DNA of 64,000 bases from Rhizomys pruinosus (GCA_009823505.1 VZQC01002907.1:2381632-2445631); one strand, 5' to 3'; positions 1-10,722 are shown, counted from the stretch's first letter. Program-made: numbers and translations. Notes: generated by a model not told the origin, from the sequence alone.

Positions 1-714
1 AAAATGAAATCTCAAAGTGTGTTTGATTTGCATTTCCCTAATTAGCACTCACTAGCAAAGTCTTCTCATGCAACAGAGGGCAATGAACATAGAAGACTAC
101 AACTGGCCAAAGTACAGAGAATAAGTGACTGCAAAGTGTGTGTGGGGTGTGTGTGTGTGTGTGTGTGTGTGTGGTGGGTGTGTGTGTGGTGGGTGTGTGT
201 CCTTGGATAGGACATATTAATCCTCATCCACCCAGGTCTCAGAGACTATTGTGGAAGGGGAGGCAGAAAGACGTAAGAACCAGGGGAGGTTCATGACCAT
301 AAGGAAACAGTGTCTTCCAGGCTTCTGGGAACTTGCTCATATGAACTCATACCAATGGTGACCTCATGCACAAGATCACACAGACACAGTCTGACAAAAA
401 CCAGCAAAGAGCTGGGGGAATGGGCAAGAGGCCACAACCTTAGCAGAGGAACTATTGGCCGTTAACCACTTCTGGGTGAGGGAGCATTGGTCTTCTTTAA
501 GGGAGCCATGCTTTGGGCTGAACAGGATCAAGTGGATGGACTCACTGAGAGACTTCTGGGAACACAAACTTGATTTAATAGGCCTTAATACATTTAACAG
601 GATGCACGAAATCCTGTGACCAAGTTATGGGGGAATGCACATGGGGAGGGTCTACATATGATTAAGATGTAATGTGTAAAATGCATGAAATTCAATTAAA
701 ATATACATAAAAAG
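1..714 (+). mobile_element. L1 (Lx-like) 3' UTR fragment, copy A
   Basis: This resembles the rodent Lx-type L1 3' UTR. It has a block reading 'cttgctcatatgaactca' near 328, then 'gaactattggccgttaac' near 448, and ends with an A-rich 'gaaattcaattaaaatatac' just before 715. ORF2 is not visible because the window starts inside the element. A TG-rich tract sits at 136-201. The same piece recurs at about 4872-5540 as part of a larger direct duplication. Family assignment rests on remembered consensus words, so the subfamily is uncertain. Confidence 0.65.
136..201. repeat. (TG)n microsatellite, interrupted
   Basis: TG dinucleotides interrupted by GGTGGG blocks. The duplicated copy near 5008-5055 is shorter and more degraded, so this tract differs between the two copies. 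Confidence 0.9.
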
Positions 715-1231
715 AAATGCAAAATTTTTTTCCCAAACAGTTGTACAATATTGCATTTTTGTCAGAAGCAATTCAAAGTTTCAGTTCCTACAACAACCAA
801 GCAGACCATTTTAGCCCCTAGAGCAGGTACACACTGGTGTCTTATTGTTGTTTTAGTTTGCATTTACCAGTGGCAAAAGATGTTAATGCATTATGATGTG
901 CTTCCTTGTCAGCCTCTGAGCTGTTTCTGTAAATTTTCTGTTTAACTATTTCTGCTTGCTTTAATTAGGTTGTTTGTTTCCTAGTTATTGAATTTTGAGC
1001 AGTTGTTACATAGTCAAGGCACAAATCTTTTGCCCTGTATGAACTTACAAATATTGCCATCCAGTTTGTGACTTGTCTTTCAATTTTCTTAATGGTGCCT
1101 TTGAAGAGCAGAAGTTTCTCATTTGTTATGAACTCCAATTTATCAACTTTTTTCTTTGACGGACTAGAGTTCTGGTGTCAGAGCTGAGAAGTTGTACCCT
1201 GAATGAAGATGATGAAAGTTCTCTTCCAGGA

Positions 1232-1384
1232 CAGAGTTTCTCAGTCTTAGTGTTACTGACATGGGCTGGATGGTTCTTTGTAGTTGGAGCTTGTAGGTAT
1301 AACATAGATTGCTTAGTGGCTGACTGTTAGATGCCAGTTATATCAACAAAAAATATCTCCAGATACAGCCAAGTGTTTCTGGGA
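1232..1384 (-). mobile_element. MER5A-like hAT DNA transposon remnant
   Basis: Begins 'cagagtttctcagtcttag' and ends near 'gccaagtgtttctggg', matching the order of the eutherian MER5A non-autonomous hAT-Charlie element in antisense. It lies inside the antisense L1, whose text resumes after it with 'ttttatagttttaagtttt'. This gives a relative age: the L1 is older than the hAT insertion. Confidence 0.6.
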
Positions 1385-1474
1385 ACACGGGGAATTGCTT
1401 CCACAATATTACTACTCTAGGGAATTTTATAGTTTTAAGTTTTGAATTTAGGTATATGATCCATTGGGGATTAG

Positions 1475-1475
1475 T
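1475..1475. other. Right end of direct duplication copy A
   Basis: Homology with the second copy stops abruptly after 'ccattggggattagt' at 1475, which corresponds to 6300. Beyond this point the L1 continues here, while the other copy switches to unrelated sequence. The break is inside the L1 and not at an element end. Confidence 0.8.
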
Positions 1476-1863
1476 ATTTTATTTGATACAAAGTATTAAC
1501 TATAGCTTTTGGGGGTGGATATAGATGTTCAGTTCTTCCAACAACATTTGTTCAATAGATTTCTTTTCTCACGAGTCTGTCTGTGTCATGTTATACTCTA
1601 TTCTGTTCCATGAATATATCAATCTTTTCACCAGTGACACATGGATGGTCATGGTAGTTCTGACTTCACAATAAACCTCAAAACTGATTTTTCTTTATTA
1701 AAGCTGTTTTGGCTATTCTTAATCCTTTACATTTTCATATGAATTCTAGAATGAGTTTGAAATTCTACAAAAAAATTCCTACTGGGATTTTGATTGAGAT
1801 TACATTGAAGCTAGAGATCAATTCTGGGAGAATGAAACTGACTCAGTATTTTAAAGAGCGCCG

Positions 1864-2115
1864 GGCTGGAGAGATAGCCTAGCGGTTAAGAGCACCGACT
1901 GCTCTTGCAGAGGACCCAGGTTCGATCCCCAGCACCCACATGGCGGCTAAGAACTGTCTGTAACTCCAATTCCAGGAGAACTCCTGTTCCAGGGGAATCC
2001 GAGACCCTCTTCTGACCTCCGCAGTATTGCACGACATGGGTGCACAAACCTACATGCAGACAGTACACTCATAGACATACAAAAAATAAATAAAATTAAA
2101 AAAAAATAAAATAAA
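1864..2115 (+). mobile_element. B3-like SINE, long form
   Basis: Full-length tRNA-derived SINE of the B2/B3 superfamily, transcribed by RNA polymerase III and mobilised by L1. The tRNA-like head starts 'ggctggagagatagcc', a B box 'ggttcgatccc' follows near 1920, and the element ends in an A-rich tail. The body holds two adjacent 17-bp units ('aactccaattccaggag' and a near copy), the mark of the young subfamily in this window. It sits at the edge of the antisense L1; 'aaagag' words on both sides may be the target-site duplication. Confidence 0.9.
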
Positions 2116-2464
2116 GAGTGACATCCTCTGTTTCCTTTGGGCCAATAGCTACTTTTTATTTGTTTTAGGCAGAGTTAAAATCTCATCTCTGTCATTCCAC
2201 CTTCAGGAAAGTACAAGTCTCTTCAATTGCTGAACTAATAGATTCCCAGCTTGTGTTGCTAATTTTTTTTAACAAAAGAATCCAAATTATGATTATATGG
2301 TTTGTTTGGCCTGGGGAAGACTGAGCCACAGAAACTTGTCTTGAGTAAAATGCTAGAATTTGGTGAGAGGTGGTTTCATCCTCCCAAACCAGGTAGTTGA
2401 GAGAATAATTTGGTGGTATGGACAGGTGGAAACATTATCAAATGTTTGGGTTGACTCATGACCC

Positions 2465-2640
2465 AGCTATCTTACAGTCATTTGTAACCTTAGGAAAAGT
2501 TAGTTAAATGCTCTTGCTCTGCGCCGTCATCCATGAAATGGGAACAATAATGGTATTTATCTCAGAATGAGGCTGTTGGAAAGTCATAAGGTTAAGACCT
2601 GTGAAGCTCAGTGCTTAGTGTGCAGGGAATGATACAATAC
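2465..2640 (+). mobile_element. MIR SINE remnant
   Basis: Ancient mammalian MIR. The words follow the MIR order: 'gtaaccttaggaaaagtta', 'catgaaatgggaacaataat', then 'gtgaagctcagtgcttag'. The flanks at 2116-2464 and 2641-2890 show nothing I can name. Confidence 0.6.
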
Positions 2641-2890
2641 ATTATGAAAAAGGAGAGCTGTTTTTACTGCAGACATGCAAAGCTAAGTTCATCTAACTTT
2701 TTTTCTAATAATCTGCTTGCTGTCTTGCTGCCTCTGTATCAGTAGCTGAATAAAGCCTCAATTGATTAGCTGTGTGGTTAGATAGGCCTAATACCCCACT
2801 TCCAATCCTTGAGCTGCGACATTGACCCAAAGATCAGTAAATAATCAACAGTGAGCAATTTGTTCATTCAAAGCAGAGAACAAAGATGTT

Positions 2891-3166
2891 GAGATGGAGA
2901 GATGGCTCAGTGGGGATAGTACTTGCAGCTCAAGCATGAAGACCTGAATTCAGATTCCCAGCACTCACATACAAAGCCAGGCATATTAATGTGTAATCCT
3001 TGCACTGGGGAGGTTGAGACATCCCTGGAGTTTGCCAGCCTGCGAGTCTAACCAAATCATCAACCTCTAGGTTCAGTAAGAGACTCCATCTAAAAAAATA
3101 TAAGGTAGAGAGAAACTGAAGACCACAGTGTCAGCACCTGGTCTGGCCTCCTCATGCACACACACA

Positions 3167-3199
<33 letters not shown>

Positions 3200-3245
3200 G
3201 AACATACATACACACTATGCACACACCCAAACGAATTTAAAAAAT
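2891..3245 (+). mobile_element. Composite tRNA/B1-like SINE (B4/RSINE type) with CA tail
   Basis: A tRNA-like head ('gagatggctcagtgggg') is followed by a B1-like middle ('agccaggcatattaatgtg', 'cactggggaggttgaga') and a 'ctaggttcagtaagagac' block. It ends in a CA microsatellite at about 3159-3199. This order recurs in at least five other places in the window, always ending in a CA-rich tail. Confidence 0.75.
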
Positions 3246-3329
3246 AAAAACAAAGATCTGCATCGTGTCTGAATATTTTGGATCTGAATTACTCACATGA
3301 TTTGATTGGAATGTTCTGCTAGAGATGCT

Positions 3330-3690
3330 CGTTGTATAGTTTACTTTTTGTTGCTGTAATAATACATGGCCAAGGCAACTTATAGAATGAAAAGTTTACA
3401 TGGGGTTAATCATGGTGTGTGTGGGGGGGGGAGGGAGCCATGACGGCAGAGGCGGCTGGAGCAGAAAGCTGAGTGCTCACATTTTCAGCCAATCACAGAA
3501 AGCAGAGAGGAACCTGGAAATGAGACCAAGGGATGACCTCTTAAAGCCCACCCCCAGCCATGAACGCCCTCCAGGAAGTCCACACCTCCTAAACCTCTAC
3601 AAACCACACCACCAACTGAGGCCAAGCATTCAGTCAGAGTATGGGGGACATTTCTCACGCAAACCACCACAGTCACTATTGGGATTGCCC
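3330..3690 (-). mobile_element. MaLR-type LTR fragment, antisense
   Basis: Starts 'tttactttttgttgctgta' and carries 'acttatagaatgaaaagt', then 'ccaccaactgaggccaag'. This is the antisense pattern of rodent MaLR (ORR1/MT-like) LTRs, in which the LTR 3' end reads 'cagcaacaaaaagt'. Similar antisense pieces occur at 28433, 29112, 40405 and 44150. Class assigned from memory; no internal region is present. Confidence 0.5.
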
Positions 3691-3760
3691 AACCACAAAA
3701 CCAAATAAAGGAAAATGCCTCCAGCCTCATTCCCTCATTAAGAGCTAATCTTGGGAGGGA

Positions 3761-3945
3761 GCGGCCTGAGAGAAGGCTCAGCAGTTAAAAGCACTGGTTG
3801 CTCTTGCAGAGGACGTGGGTTCAGTTCCCAGCACTTACGTGGTAGCTAACGACTGTCCTTAACTCCAGTTCCAGTGTATCCAACGTCTCCTTCTGACCCC
3901 TGCAGGCATTGCATGCATGTAGTGTACCTACATAAATCGCTCATA
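3761..3945 (+). mobile_element. B3-like SINE, short form
   Basis: The head 'ggctcagcagttaaaagc' is degraded and the body has only one 'aactccagttccag' unit, so it belongs to the older form. The tail is replaced by a TA microsatellite at 3946-3970. Confidence 0.8.
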
Positions 3946-3970
3946 TACTATATATATATATATATATATT
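3946..3970. repeat. (TA)n microsatellite
   Basis: Simple TA run joined to the 3' end of the preceding SINE, a common position for microsatellite birth. Confidence 0.9.
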
Positions 3971-4054
3971 GGACTGTGTCTTGTAATCTATAGCCTTCAG
4001 CTTATACACATGGACTCAAATTACAATATTGTATGTGTATTTTTCAGTAGGCTT

Positions 4055-4822
4055 TTTAATTTAAATTTAATTTTCCCTCTGTTTTTTCACACCATCTAAG
4101 TATTTTTATCCCTCATCTATCCCTCCCTGTCTAGCCCTCCCCCTCTCCCCAGTTAAAAGTTCCCTGATTTTCCTCATTTTCCTTGCTGATACTTGTCTCC
4201 TATCAGACCCCCAAACTCCTTTCCCTTAACCCCATGCTTGCCTTTGGCATGTCCTTCCCCTCCTCCCTTCCCAGTTAATAACCCCATTTTATCCATTTCT
4301 CCCCCTTGTAAACATCTTATCTCCCACAGTCCTCCTCCTCAGGGCTCTTTCTTCCCCCAGGTCCTTTCCATTTTCCTGGCCCTGTGAGTGACACCAGATA
4401 ATAGTCACAATAAGAAATTTGGGCTAAGATCCACAAATGAGAAGAAATATGCACCTGTTTGTTTCCGAGTCTGAAGTTTATACTTCACTTAGTGTAACAT
4501 TTTCCAGTTCTATCCATGTACCTGCAAAGTTTATGGATCCATCTTTCTTTACCACTGGCTAACTCCATTGTATAAATATGTACCACATTTCATTATCCAT
4601 TTCATCAGCTGATAAACATCTAGGTTATTTCCATTCTTAGCTATTGTGAAAAGAGCAGCAACAAACATGGGATGTGGCATGTGTCTTGCAGTAGGATGAG
4701 TCTTTGGGTGTATACCAAGGGTGAAATCTCAATAGCAGCATGACATAGTCTTCCACACTGATTTTCATATTGGTTGCACAAGTTCTCTGGTATGCCTACT
4801 AGCAGGAATGAGTGTTCCCCCC
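4055..4822 (-). mobile_element. L1 3' UTR and ORF2 C-terminal end, antisense
   Basis: From 4055 to about 4400 this is a pyrimidine-rich antisense L1 3' UTR. From 4490 on it is the antisense ORF2 end: 'ttccagttctatccatgtacc', 'aactccattgtataaat', 'gctattgtgaaaagagcag' and 'ggtgtataccaagggtg'. It is cut at an eight-C run (4817-4824), directly next to duplication copy B. Confidence 0.75.
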
Positions 4823-4871
4823 CCACACCGCCCACGATGATCTTAAGAGCAGTCGAACAGCCCATCTGACT

Positions 4872-6300
4872 GAGTTTAAAAGTGATCTAAGTGTGTTTGT
4901 TTGCACCCAATAGCACCACTAGCTAAGTTCCTCAATGCAACAGAGGGCAATGAACATAGAAGACTACCACAACTGGCCAAGTACAGAGAATTTAAGTGGG
5001 CTGCCCAAAGTGTGTGTGGGGTGTGTTGTGAGAGGTGTGTATGGTGTGTGGGGGTTGTGGGGCCTTGGAAGGACATAAACCCACCACCCAGCCAGAGCAT
5101 GTTGTGAAGGGAGCAGAAGGACGTTAAGAACCCAGGGGAGGTTCATGACCTCTAAGGAAAACAGTGTCTTCCAGGCTTCTGCGGAACTTGCTCATATGAA
5201 CTCATACCAATGGTGACCTCATGCACAATACCCATTCAAACTCAAAACACATGACATCCAACATAGAACTGGGGAAAAAGGCAAGAAGCCCCAAACTTAG
5301 CAGAGGAACTATTGGCCGTTAACCACTTCTGGGTGAGGGAGCATTGGTCTTCTTTAAGGGATGCTTTGGGCTGAACAGGATCAAGTGGATGGACTCACTG
5401 AGAGACTTCTGGGAACACAAACTTGACACAAAAGCTTTAACATGTATCACACAATGCATGAAATCTGGAGGAGGTGCAGATAAGAGAGGCTCTAAATATG
5501 ATTAAGATGTAATGTGTAAAATGCATGAAATTCAATTAAAATAACAAATAATATGTCTTATATTTTCCCAAACAGTTGTACAATATTGCATTTTTGTCAG
5601 AAGCAATTTTCAAAGTTTCAGTTTCCTACAAAACCAAGCAGACTCCCCTAGGCAGGTAACACACTGGTGTCTTATTTGGTTGTTGTTGCATTTACCATTG
5701 GCAAAATATTGTTAATGCATATGATGTGCTCCTTGTCAGCTCTGAGTGTTTCTGTAAATTTTCTGTTTAACTATTTCTGCTTGCTTTAATTAGGTTGTTT
5801 GTTTCCTAGTTATTGAATTTTGAGCAGTTGTTACATAGTCAAGGCACAAATCTTTTGCCCTGTATGAACTTACAAATATTGCCATCCAGTTTGTGACTTG
5901 TCTTTCAATTTTCTTAATGGTGCCTTTGAAGAGCAGAAGTTTCTCATTTGTTATGAACTCCAATTTATCAACTTTTTTCTTTGACGGACTAGAGTTCTGG
6001 TGTCAGAGCTGAGAAGTTGTACCCTGAATGAAGATGATGAAAGTTCTCTTCCAGGACAGAGTTTCTCAGTCTTAGTGTTACTGACATGGGCTGGATGGTT
6101 CTTTGTAGTTGGAGCTTGTAGGTATAACATAGATTGCTTAGTGGCTGACTGTTAGATGCCAGTTATATCAACAAAAAATATCTCCAGATACAGCCAAGTG
6201 TTTCTGGGAACACGGGGAATTGCTTCCACAATATTACTACTCTAGGGAATTTTATAGTTTTAAGTTTTGAATTTAGGTATATGATCCATTGGGGATTAGT
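4872..6300 (+). repeat. Direct duplication copy B (of 1-1475)
   Basis: The same order as 1-1475: L1 3' UTR (+), then antisense ancient L1 with its MER5-like insertion (here about 6057-6209). From 5749 to 6300 it matches 924-1475 at a constant offset of 4825, and I see no difference. From 4872 to 5748 it differs by many small indels, giving 877 versus 923 bases. This sharp change in quality within one copy suggests either gene conversion or uneven assembly polishing. Confidence 0.8.
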
Positions 6301-6821
6301 TGAAGGCTCCTCCTTGGCAAGCCCAAACAACCATCAATCTTGCCTTTGTGCTCCACACTGGGGTCTTTCCCTCCCATGGTCCCCGAAATAAAGCACAAAT
6401 CCTGTCTTGATCTTCCTGTACTGGTCTCCATGATACAGCCTGGGTAGTCCAACAATGGTAGTCTACATACTCTGACGAGGCTGAAATCCCTGTAGCTGCT
6501 CAGTCCACAAGAATGGTATTTCAGTAGTCCCCATCTGGCATTGAAGGTTTGAAGGATTCTTGGAAAGACATGAGTCTTCAGTCCATATTGGAGAGTTAAA
6601 AGGCTGTGTCTCATGTCTTTGAAGAATGGCAAAAGCAGTGGCAGCCACAGAGTAGATGCACTTGCCAGTAAGAATTGAAGACAGGCCAGACAACAGTGCT
6701 GTCTCTTTTTTCTTTTTGTCTTTTTACTAAGATCTCAAGTTTTATAACTGAAGTACAATTTTTCAGGCCTTACTGATTATTTATTTCTGGTTTTACTTTC
6801 CGTTTGGATGCTTAAGGCCAC
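6301..6821. other. Unclassified sequence after the duplication
   Basis: Not recognised. Minus-strand open frames of 119 and 76 codons overlap at 6273-6693, but they contain no domain I know, and one crosses the duplication breakpoint at 6300. The 'ccccgaaataaagcac' word at 6381 might be part of an old LTR, but I cannot support a family. Confidence 0.3.
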
Positions 6822-6880
6822 ACTAGCTCTTTATTTAAAAATATATAAGCAAAATATATATTTTTAAATAAAGAGCTAGT
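6822..6880. repeat. Perfect 26-bp inverted repeat (hairpin)
   Basis: The left arm at 6822-6847 begins 'actagctctttatttaaa'. The right arm at 6855-6880 is its exact reverse complement, and the loop is 7 nt (agcaaaa). The arms are about 85% A+T. No terminal direct repeats are obvious. It could form a cruciform or an RNA hairpin, but nothing shows that it is expressed. Confidence 0.9.
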
Positions 6881-7047
6881 CCTGGGCAGCCTGGACTCTG
6901 GCTCACTACAGACTGAACCATACCTGCTTAGAACTGAGCCACTTGATCAGATCTAAACCAAGACATCTGTGGACTGGCTTCTGAAAAATTCCACTGCTTG
7001 TTGAGGAAGAGATAGGCTGGATCAGTCTGACCTAAGGGATACCCAGT

Positions 7048-7440
7048 GTGATGGTTAATCCTGGGTGTCAACTTGACTGGACTAAGGAACAAATAAGAGA
7101 AAAAGGATCTTTGGATTGGACCACCTCAACCCGGATGGCCCACCCCAAATGTGGGCGTTACCTTCTGCCGGCAGGCAGTATAAAAGGCCACGGCAGAGGG
7201 AGCTGGTCCCTTTTTTCCTGCGGCTTGCCTCTCTCTNGCTCAGCACCTCTTTAAATGGTTTCCCCACAGGGCTGATCTGCTTGCAGGGCCTCATGCCACA
7301 GGGACTGGCTAACCCTAGAGAGTGTATTTCAAGAGACAAGGCAGAAGATATAAGGCCTATTGGGATGTCACATCCTGTTACCTTTGTTCCAGTCTATTGT
7401 TCACACTGATTAGTCCTGATGCAGTGGAGGGAGGGAATTT
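7048..7440 (+). mobile_element. Probable old interspersed repeat with single-N gap
   Basis: Opens 'gtgatggttaatcctgggtg' and 'tcaacttgactgg', a start shared by several rodent LTR-like repeats. 'cagtataaaaggccac' near 7176 looks like a TATA box and would fit an LTR. A single N at 7237 marks an assembly join. The family is not named. Confidence 0.4.
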
Positions 7441-7796
7441 CGTAAGACAGGGTATACCTGGAGTTGTGAGCCGCCAGAAACGGAGTTGGAAGCATTTTCT
7501 CTTATATCCTTATAATGATTTTAAGCAATTACTTGGCAGGGAGCCTATCAATGGACACTTAAATCTAAATTTTACATTTGTTCAATTTTACTTCCTTATC
7601 TGCATGTACATGCTAAGTACATACCACACCCTATGAATTTATCACTTCCTGTTCAAAGTTTATTTCCTTTTGCTATATAAACTTAAAGTGTTTTAACTAC
7701 AAAAAGTCCAAAAACACATGGAAGGAAAAAAAGCCAACTCCCTTGGTGGTAAGGTTTTTAAACTACAAATTGAGTTAAATGCAGGTTAATATCAGT

Positions 7797-7818
7797 TTAT
7801 TTTATTTTATTTTATTTT
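7797..7818. repeat. (TTTTA)n microsatellite
   Basis: About four to five TTTTA units, ahead of a 7SL-like element. Confidence 0.85.
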
Positions 7819-7851
7819 GAGTCTTAGTAGACTATCTGTCAAGGACTGTGT

Positions 7852-8095
7852 CCAGGGCCAACTGCAGTGCTGCATACTTGCAGTCCCAGCTGTGTGGGAG
7901 ACTAAAGCAAGAGGATCATTTGCACCCACCAGTTTGAGACCACCCTCTGCAACATTGTTTTCTGTTTGTTTTTTTGAGACAGGGTCTCACTGTAGCCCCA
8001 GCTTGCCTAGAACTCGCTATATAGACCAGGCTGGCCTAAATCTCACAGTGATCCACCTGCCTCTTCTGGGCAACATTGTGAGACCCCATTTCACA
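7852..8095 (+). mobile_element. Old 7SL-like monomer split by a B1 insertion
   Basis: The outer element reads 'ttgcagtcccagctgtgtgg' ... 'agtttgagaccacc' ... 'gtgagaccccatttca', a diverged 7SL-derived monomer. It is interrupted at 7959-8069 by an antisense B1. Its first and second halves rejoin exactly across the duplicated target. Confidence 0.6.
7959..8069 (-). mobile_element. B1 SINE, truncated, antisense, with 10-bp TSD
   Basis: Carries 'gagacagggtctcactgta' and 'gaccaggctggcctaaat', the antisense B1 body. Both flanks read 'gcaacattgt' (7949-7958 and 8070-8079), a target-site duplication made by L1-type target-primed insertion. The element is about 111 bp, shorter than a full B1. Confidence 0.85.
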
Positions 8096-8319
8096 ACGTT
8101 TTTGTTCACTCATGTAATTGAACAAGTAGTGATAGTTGTATACACTATCATCCCTCAGGATCATCTATCTCCGGCAGCATTTCCTCTCTTATTCCTGATT
8201 TTGGTAATTTCTCTCTTTTCTTTTTAACTCAGCAGTCTGGCTGGAGGTTCATCCATTTTACTAATGTCATAGAGGAGTCTTTGGATTTATTGGCTTTTCT
8301 TTTCTCATCCTTTTTTTAA

Positions 8320-8540
8320 AATTAATTTATTTATTTTCTATGTGTATGAATGTACTGTCTGCATGCAGGTTTGTGCACCCGTGTTGTGCAATGCTGCGGA
8401 GGTCAGAAGAGGGTGTTGGATTCCCCTGGAACTGGAGCCAAAGACAATTCTCAGCCGCCATGTGGGTGCTGGGGATCGAACCCAGGTCCTCTGCAAGAGC
8501 AGTCAGCGCTCTTAATGGCTAGGCTATCTCTCCAAACCCC
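8320..8540 (-). mobile_element. B3-like SINE, antisense, short form
   Basis: Antisense head at the right end ('aggctatctctcc') and B box complement 'gggatcgaaccc' near 8473. There is a single 'cctggaactggag' unit, so it lacks the 17-bp duplication although it otherwise resembles the young copies. It may be an intermediate or a reverted copy. Confidence 0.85.
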
Positions 8541-9061
8541 TTTTAAATGTTTTCAAACCATTCTTTCCTAAGGCCACACCATCACTAATTTATGCAATTC
8601 CTTTTCATTGGACAATTTAGCTCTTCAGGGGTTTTCTTTTCTCTGCATTTATGCTATGACAAAACCAGCTGTAGCTAAATCTTTGCACATCTAAGAGGTT
8701 AGCCCTTTATGGTAAATTATTAGATGGTTGATTACTAGGTCAATGGGCAAGGTCATTACTTAAATATTTTGATACATATTGTTAAGTTATGCTTCTGGCA
8801 GATTGTAAAAATTTCTATTCCTACGTAGATGAATGGGTCTGACGGCAGGAGTTTTTGCATCAATTCTACCAGACCTTGAAGACCACCTATCTATTGTCTG
8901 GCAAGGTATCTGATATACACAGTAGTTACTCAGTACATGTGTGTTGGCCCAACTTGAGGAACAAAGATCTTTCTCTTGAGATAAGCTGAGGGTGTCTGTG
9001 CTCTATACAGTCTCCATGACACTAATATGCTTCATTATGTGCTTTTCTTTAGACCCAGTTC
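8541..9061. other. Single-copy or unrecognised sequence
   Basis: No repeat family, open frame or RNA gene is recognised. A+T-rich with no strong motif. Confidence 0.4.
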
Positions 9062-9064
9062 TAT

Positions 9065-9279
9065 TTTTTGTTTACTTTTTATGTGTATGAGTATACTGTC
9101 TGCATGTAGGTTGGTGCACCTGTGTCACACAATGCTGCAGAGGTCAAAAGAGGGCGTCAGATTCCCCGGAACTAGAGTTAAAGACGGTTTTTAGCTGCCA
9201 TGTGGGTGCTGGGAATTAAACCTGGGTCCTCTGCAAGAGCAGTCGGTGCTCTTAACCACTGAGCCATCTCTCCAGCCCC
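9065..9279 (-). mobile_element. B3-like SINE, antisense, short form
   Basis: Ends 'gagccatctctccagcccc'. The B-box region is mutated ('ggaattaaacctggg') and the body has one 'ccggaactagag' unit. It is older than the copy at 8320. Confidence 0.85.
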
Positions 9280-10092
9280 AACTCTGTTCTAATTTTATCT
9301 GGGAATGTAGAACCCTTGGGCAGCAGATTCAAGTTGGAAACATACCCATCATTGAGTCTGCGACCTCCCAAGCATAGAATCTGTTCCATTTGCTGGCCCA
9401 GAAACCAACCACTGAGTACAGAAAGACAAATGAAAATAAGGCAGATGGAGAGCTCATTAAAACGATCAATTATTTCGATGCACTTGGACATGACAAAAGT
9501 ACACCAGGGTGTGCGGGGTTTTAATAAGACCTGGGCTGAGAGAGGAGCCTCGGGACCCACGGGTGGAGAGTGAGACATGCTTTCTAGAAGGCACCTACTG
9601 TGATAATGTTACCTGCCGCTTACACAGTGCCGGAAAATAGACACAGACCCTAAGAACGTTAAATCTGAGATAATGGGTTTTTTAATTGTTTTCAAATTTT
9701 GGATGAGCATTTTAATTGAAGTAGTTGTGAGGTTAATATAACTTTTATATTTGATTATCTAGCAAGGAGGGAGGAATAAAGAAACGTGGGGGAAATTGAG
9801 GTAGTCTTTTTAGAAAAACACATCCTTTCATAGCACATTCCATGATAAATTCCATTTCTGTAAAATCATTTTCATTATACATGGCAGAGGCAAAATGATC
9901 TCTGCACGTAATTAGTGCCAAGATCAGAAAAATGCTGACAGCCTGAGGTTCTGTGGTTAACCCTCTACACACTCGAGAGAAGGGGAAATTTTCATTCTTT
10001 CAATAGCTTGTTAGGGAAAGTTAGAAAAGCTCCAGTATTTTAGTGGTCACTTGGGGCAACAGGATGTCAGGGACTTTCTGTATCTCTTTTCA
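9280..10092. other. Single-copy or unrecognised sequence
   Basis: Opposed open frames of 108 codons (minus) and 85 codons (plus) overlap at 9252-9578. The minus one runs into the neighbouring SINE, and neither looks protein-like. No splice-bounded exon can be argued. Confidence 0.4.
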
Positions 10093-10108
10093 ATCCCCAG
10101 ACCAGTCT

Positions 10109-10508
10109 GTGATAGTTACTTTCTTGACACAACCTAGAATTATATGGAAAGGGTTTCAGTGACGGATTGTCTACATGTGGTTGGCCTACGGGCATGTCTG
10201 TGGGAGAGGTGTTTTAATTAAGTTAATTGATGTGGAAAGACCCAGCCCACTATGGGGGACACCATTCCCTAGGCAGGGGTCTTGAGATGTAAAGAGTTGT
10301 GGAGAAATTGAGCCGAGCAGCTTGCATGTAAGTTCCACGCATTTCTCTCTGCTCTTGACTACTGATGCAGTGTAACCAGCTGTCTCAAGCTCCTCGTGCT
10401 GTAACTTCTGGATTGTGAGCTGCAATTGGGAGCTAAAATAAATCCTTTCTCTCCTAATTTGATTTATTTCAGGCATTTTATCACAGCAACAGAAAAGAAA
10501 CTAGGGCA
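10109..10508 (+). mobile_element. MaLR-like LTR, sense
   Basis: Starts 'tgatagttactttcttgaca' and ends 'cacagcaacagaaaagaaac', the typical 3' end of rodent MaLR (ORR1/MT-like) LTRs. A polyadenylation-type 'taaaataaatcc' lies near 10434. No coding region is attached. The class is from memory. Confidence 0.5.
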
Positions 10509-10566
10509 AGCTATGAGAAGGTCCACGGTTTCTATTTCACACACAGGGGGACTAAGACTCTGAAAG

Positions 10567-10720
10567 GTTTTTGTTTTGTTTTTGTTTGTTTGTTGAGACA
10601 GGATTTCCATGAAATCCCAGTTGGCCTGGAACTTGCTATGTAGGCCAGGCTGGGCTTGATGTCACTGATATACCTGCCTTTGTCTAGGACTAAAAGTATG
10701 CACCAGTATTCCTGGCACAG
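10567..10720 (-). mobile_element. B1 SINE, antisense
   Basis: 'ttgagacaggatttccatga' followed by 'tgtaggccaggctgggctt'. It is old (many substitutions) and is present at the mirrored position in the right arm (13252-13395). Confidence 0.8.
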
Positions 10721-10722
10721 AA

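Larger units (their letters stand above)
780..1858 (-). mobile_element. Ancient L1 ORF2 3' part, antisense (L1M-like)
   Basis: Read on the minus strand this is the C-terminal part of a mammalian L1 ORF2. On the plus strand one sees the typical antisense words: 'gagcagaagtttctcattt' near 1107, 'ggtatatgatccattggg' near 1451 and 'actgggattttgattgaga' near 1781. Many stops and indels make it non-coding. A MER5-type element interrupts it at 1232-1384. The part up to 1475 is repeated at 5600-6300. Confidence 0.7.

Noticed and set aside
9252..9578. Overlapping 108-codon (minus) and 85-codon (plus) frames
   Set aside because: Antisense shadows of each other, and one enters a SINE.
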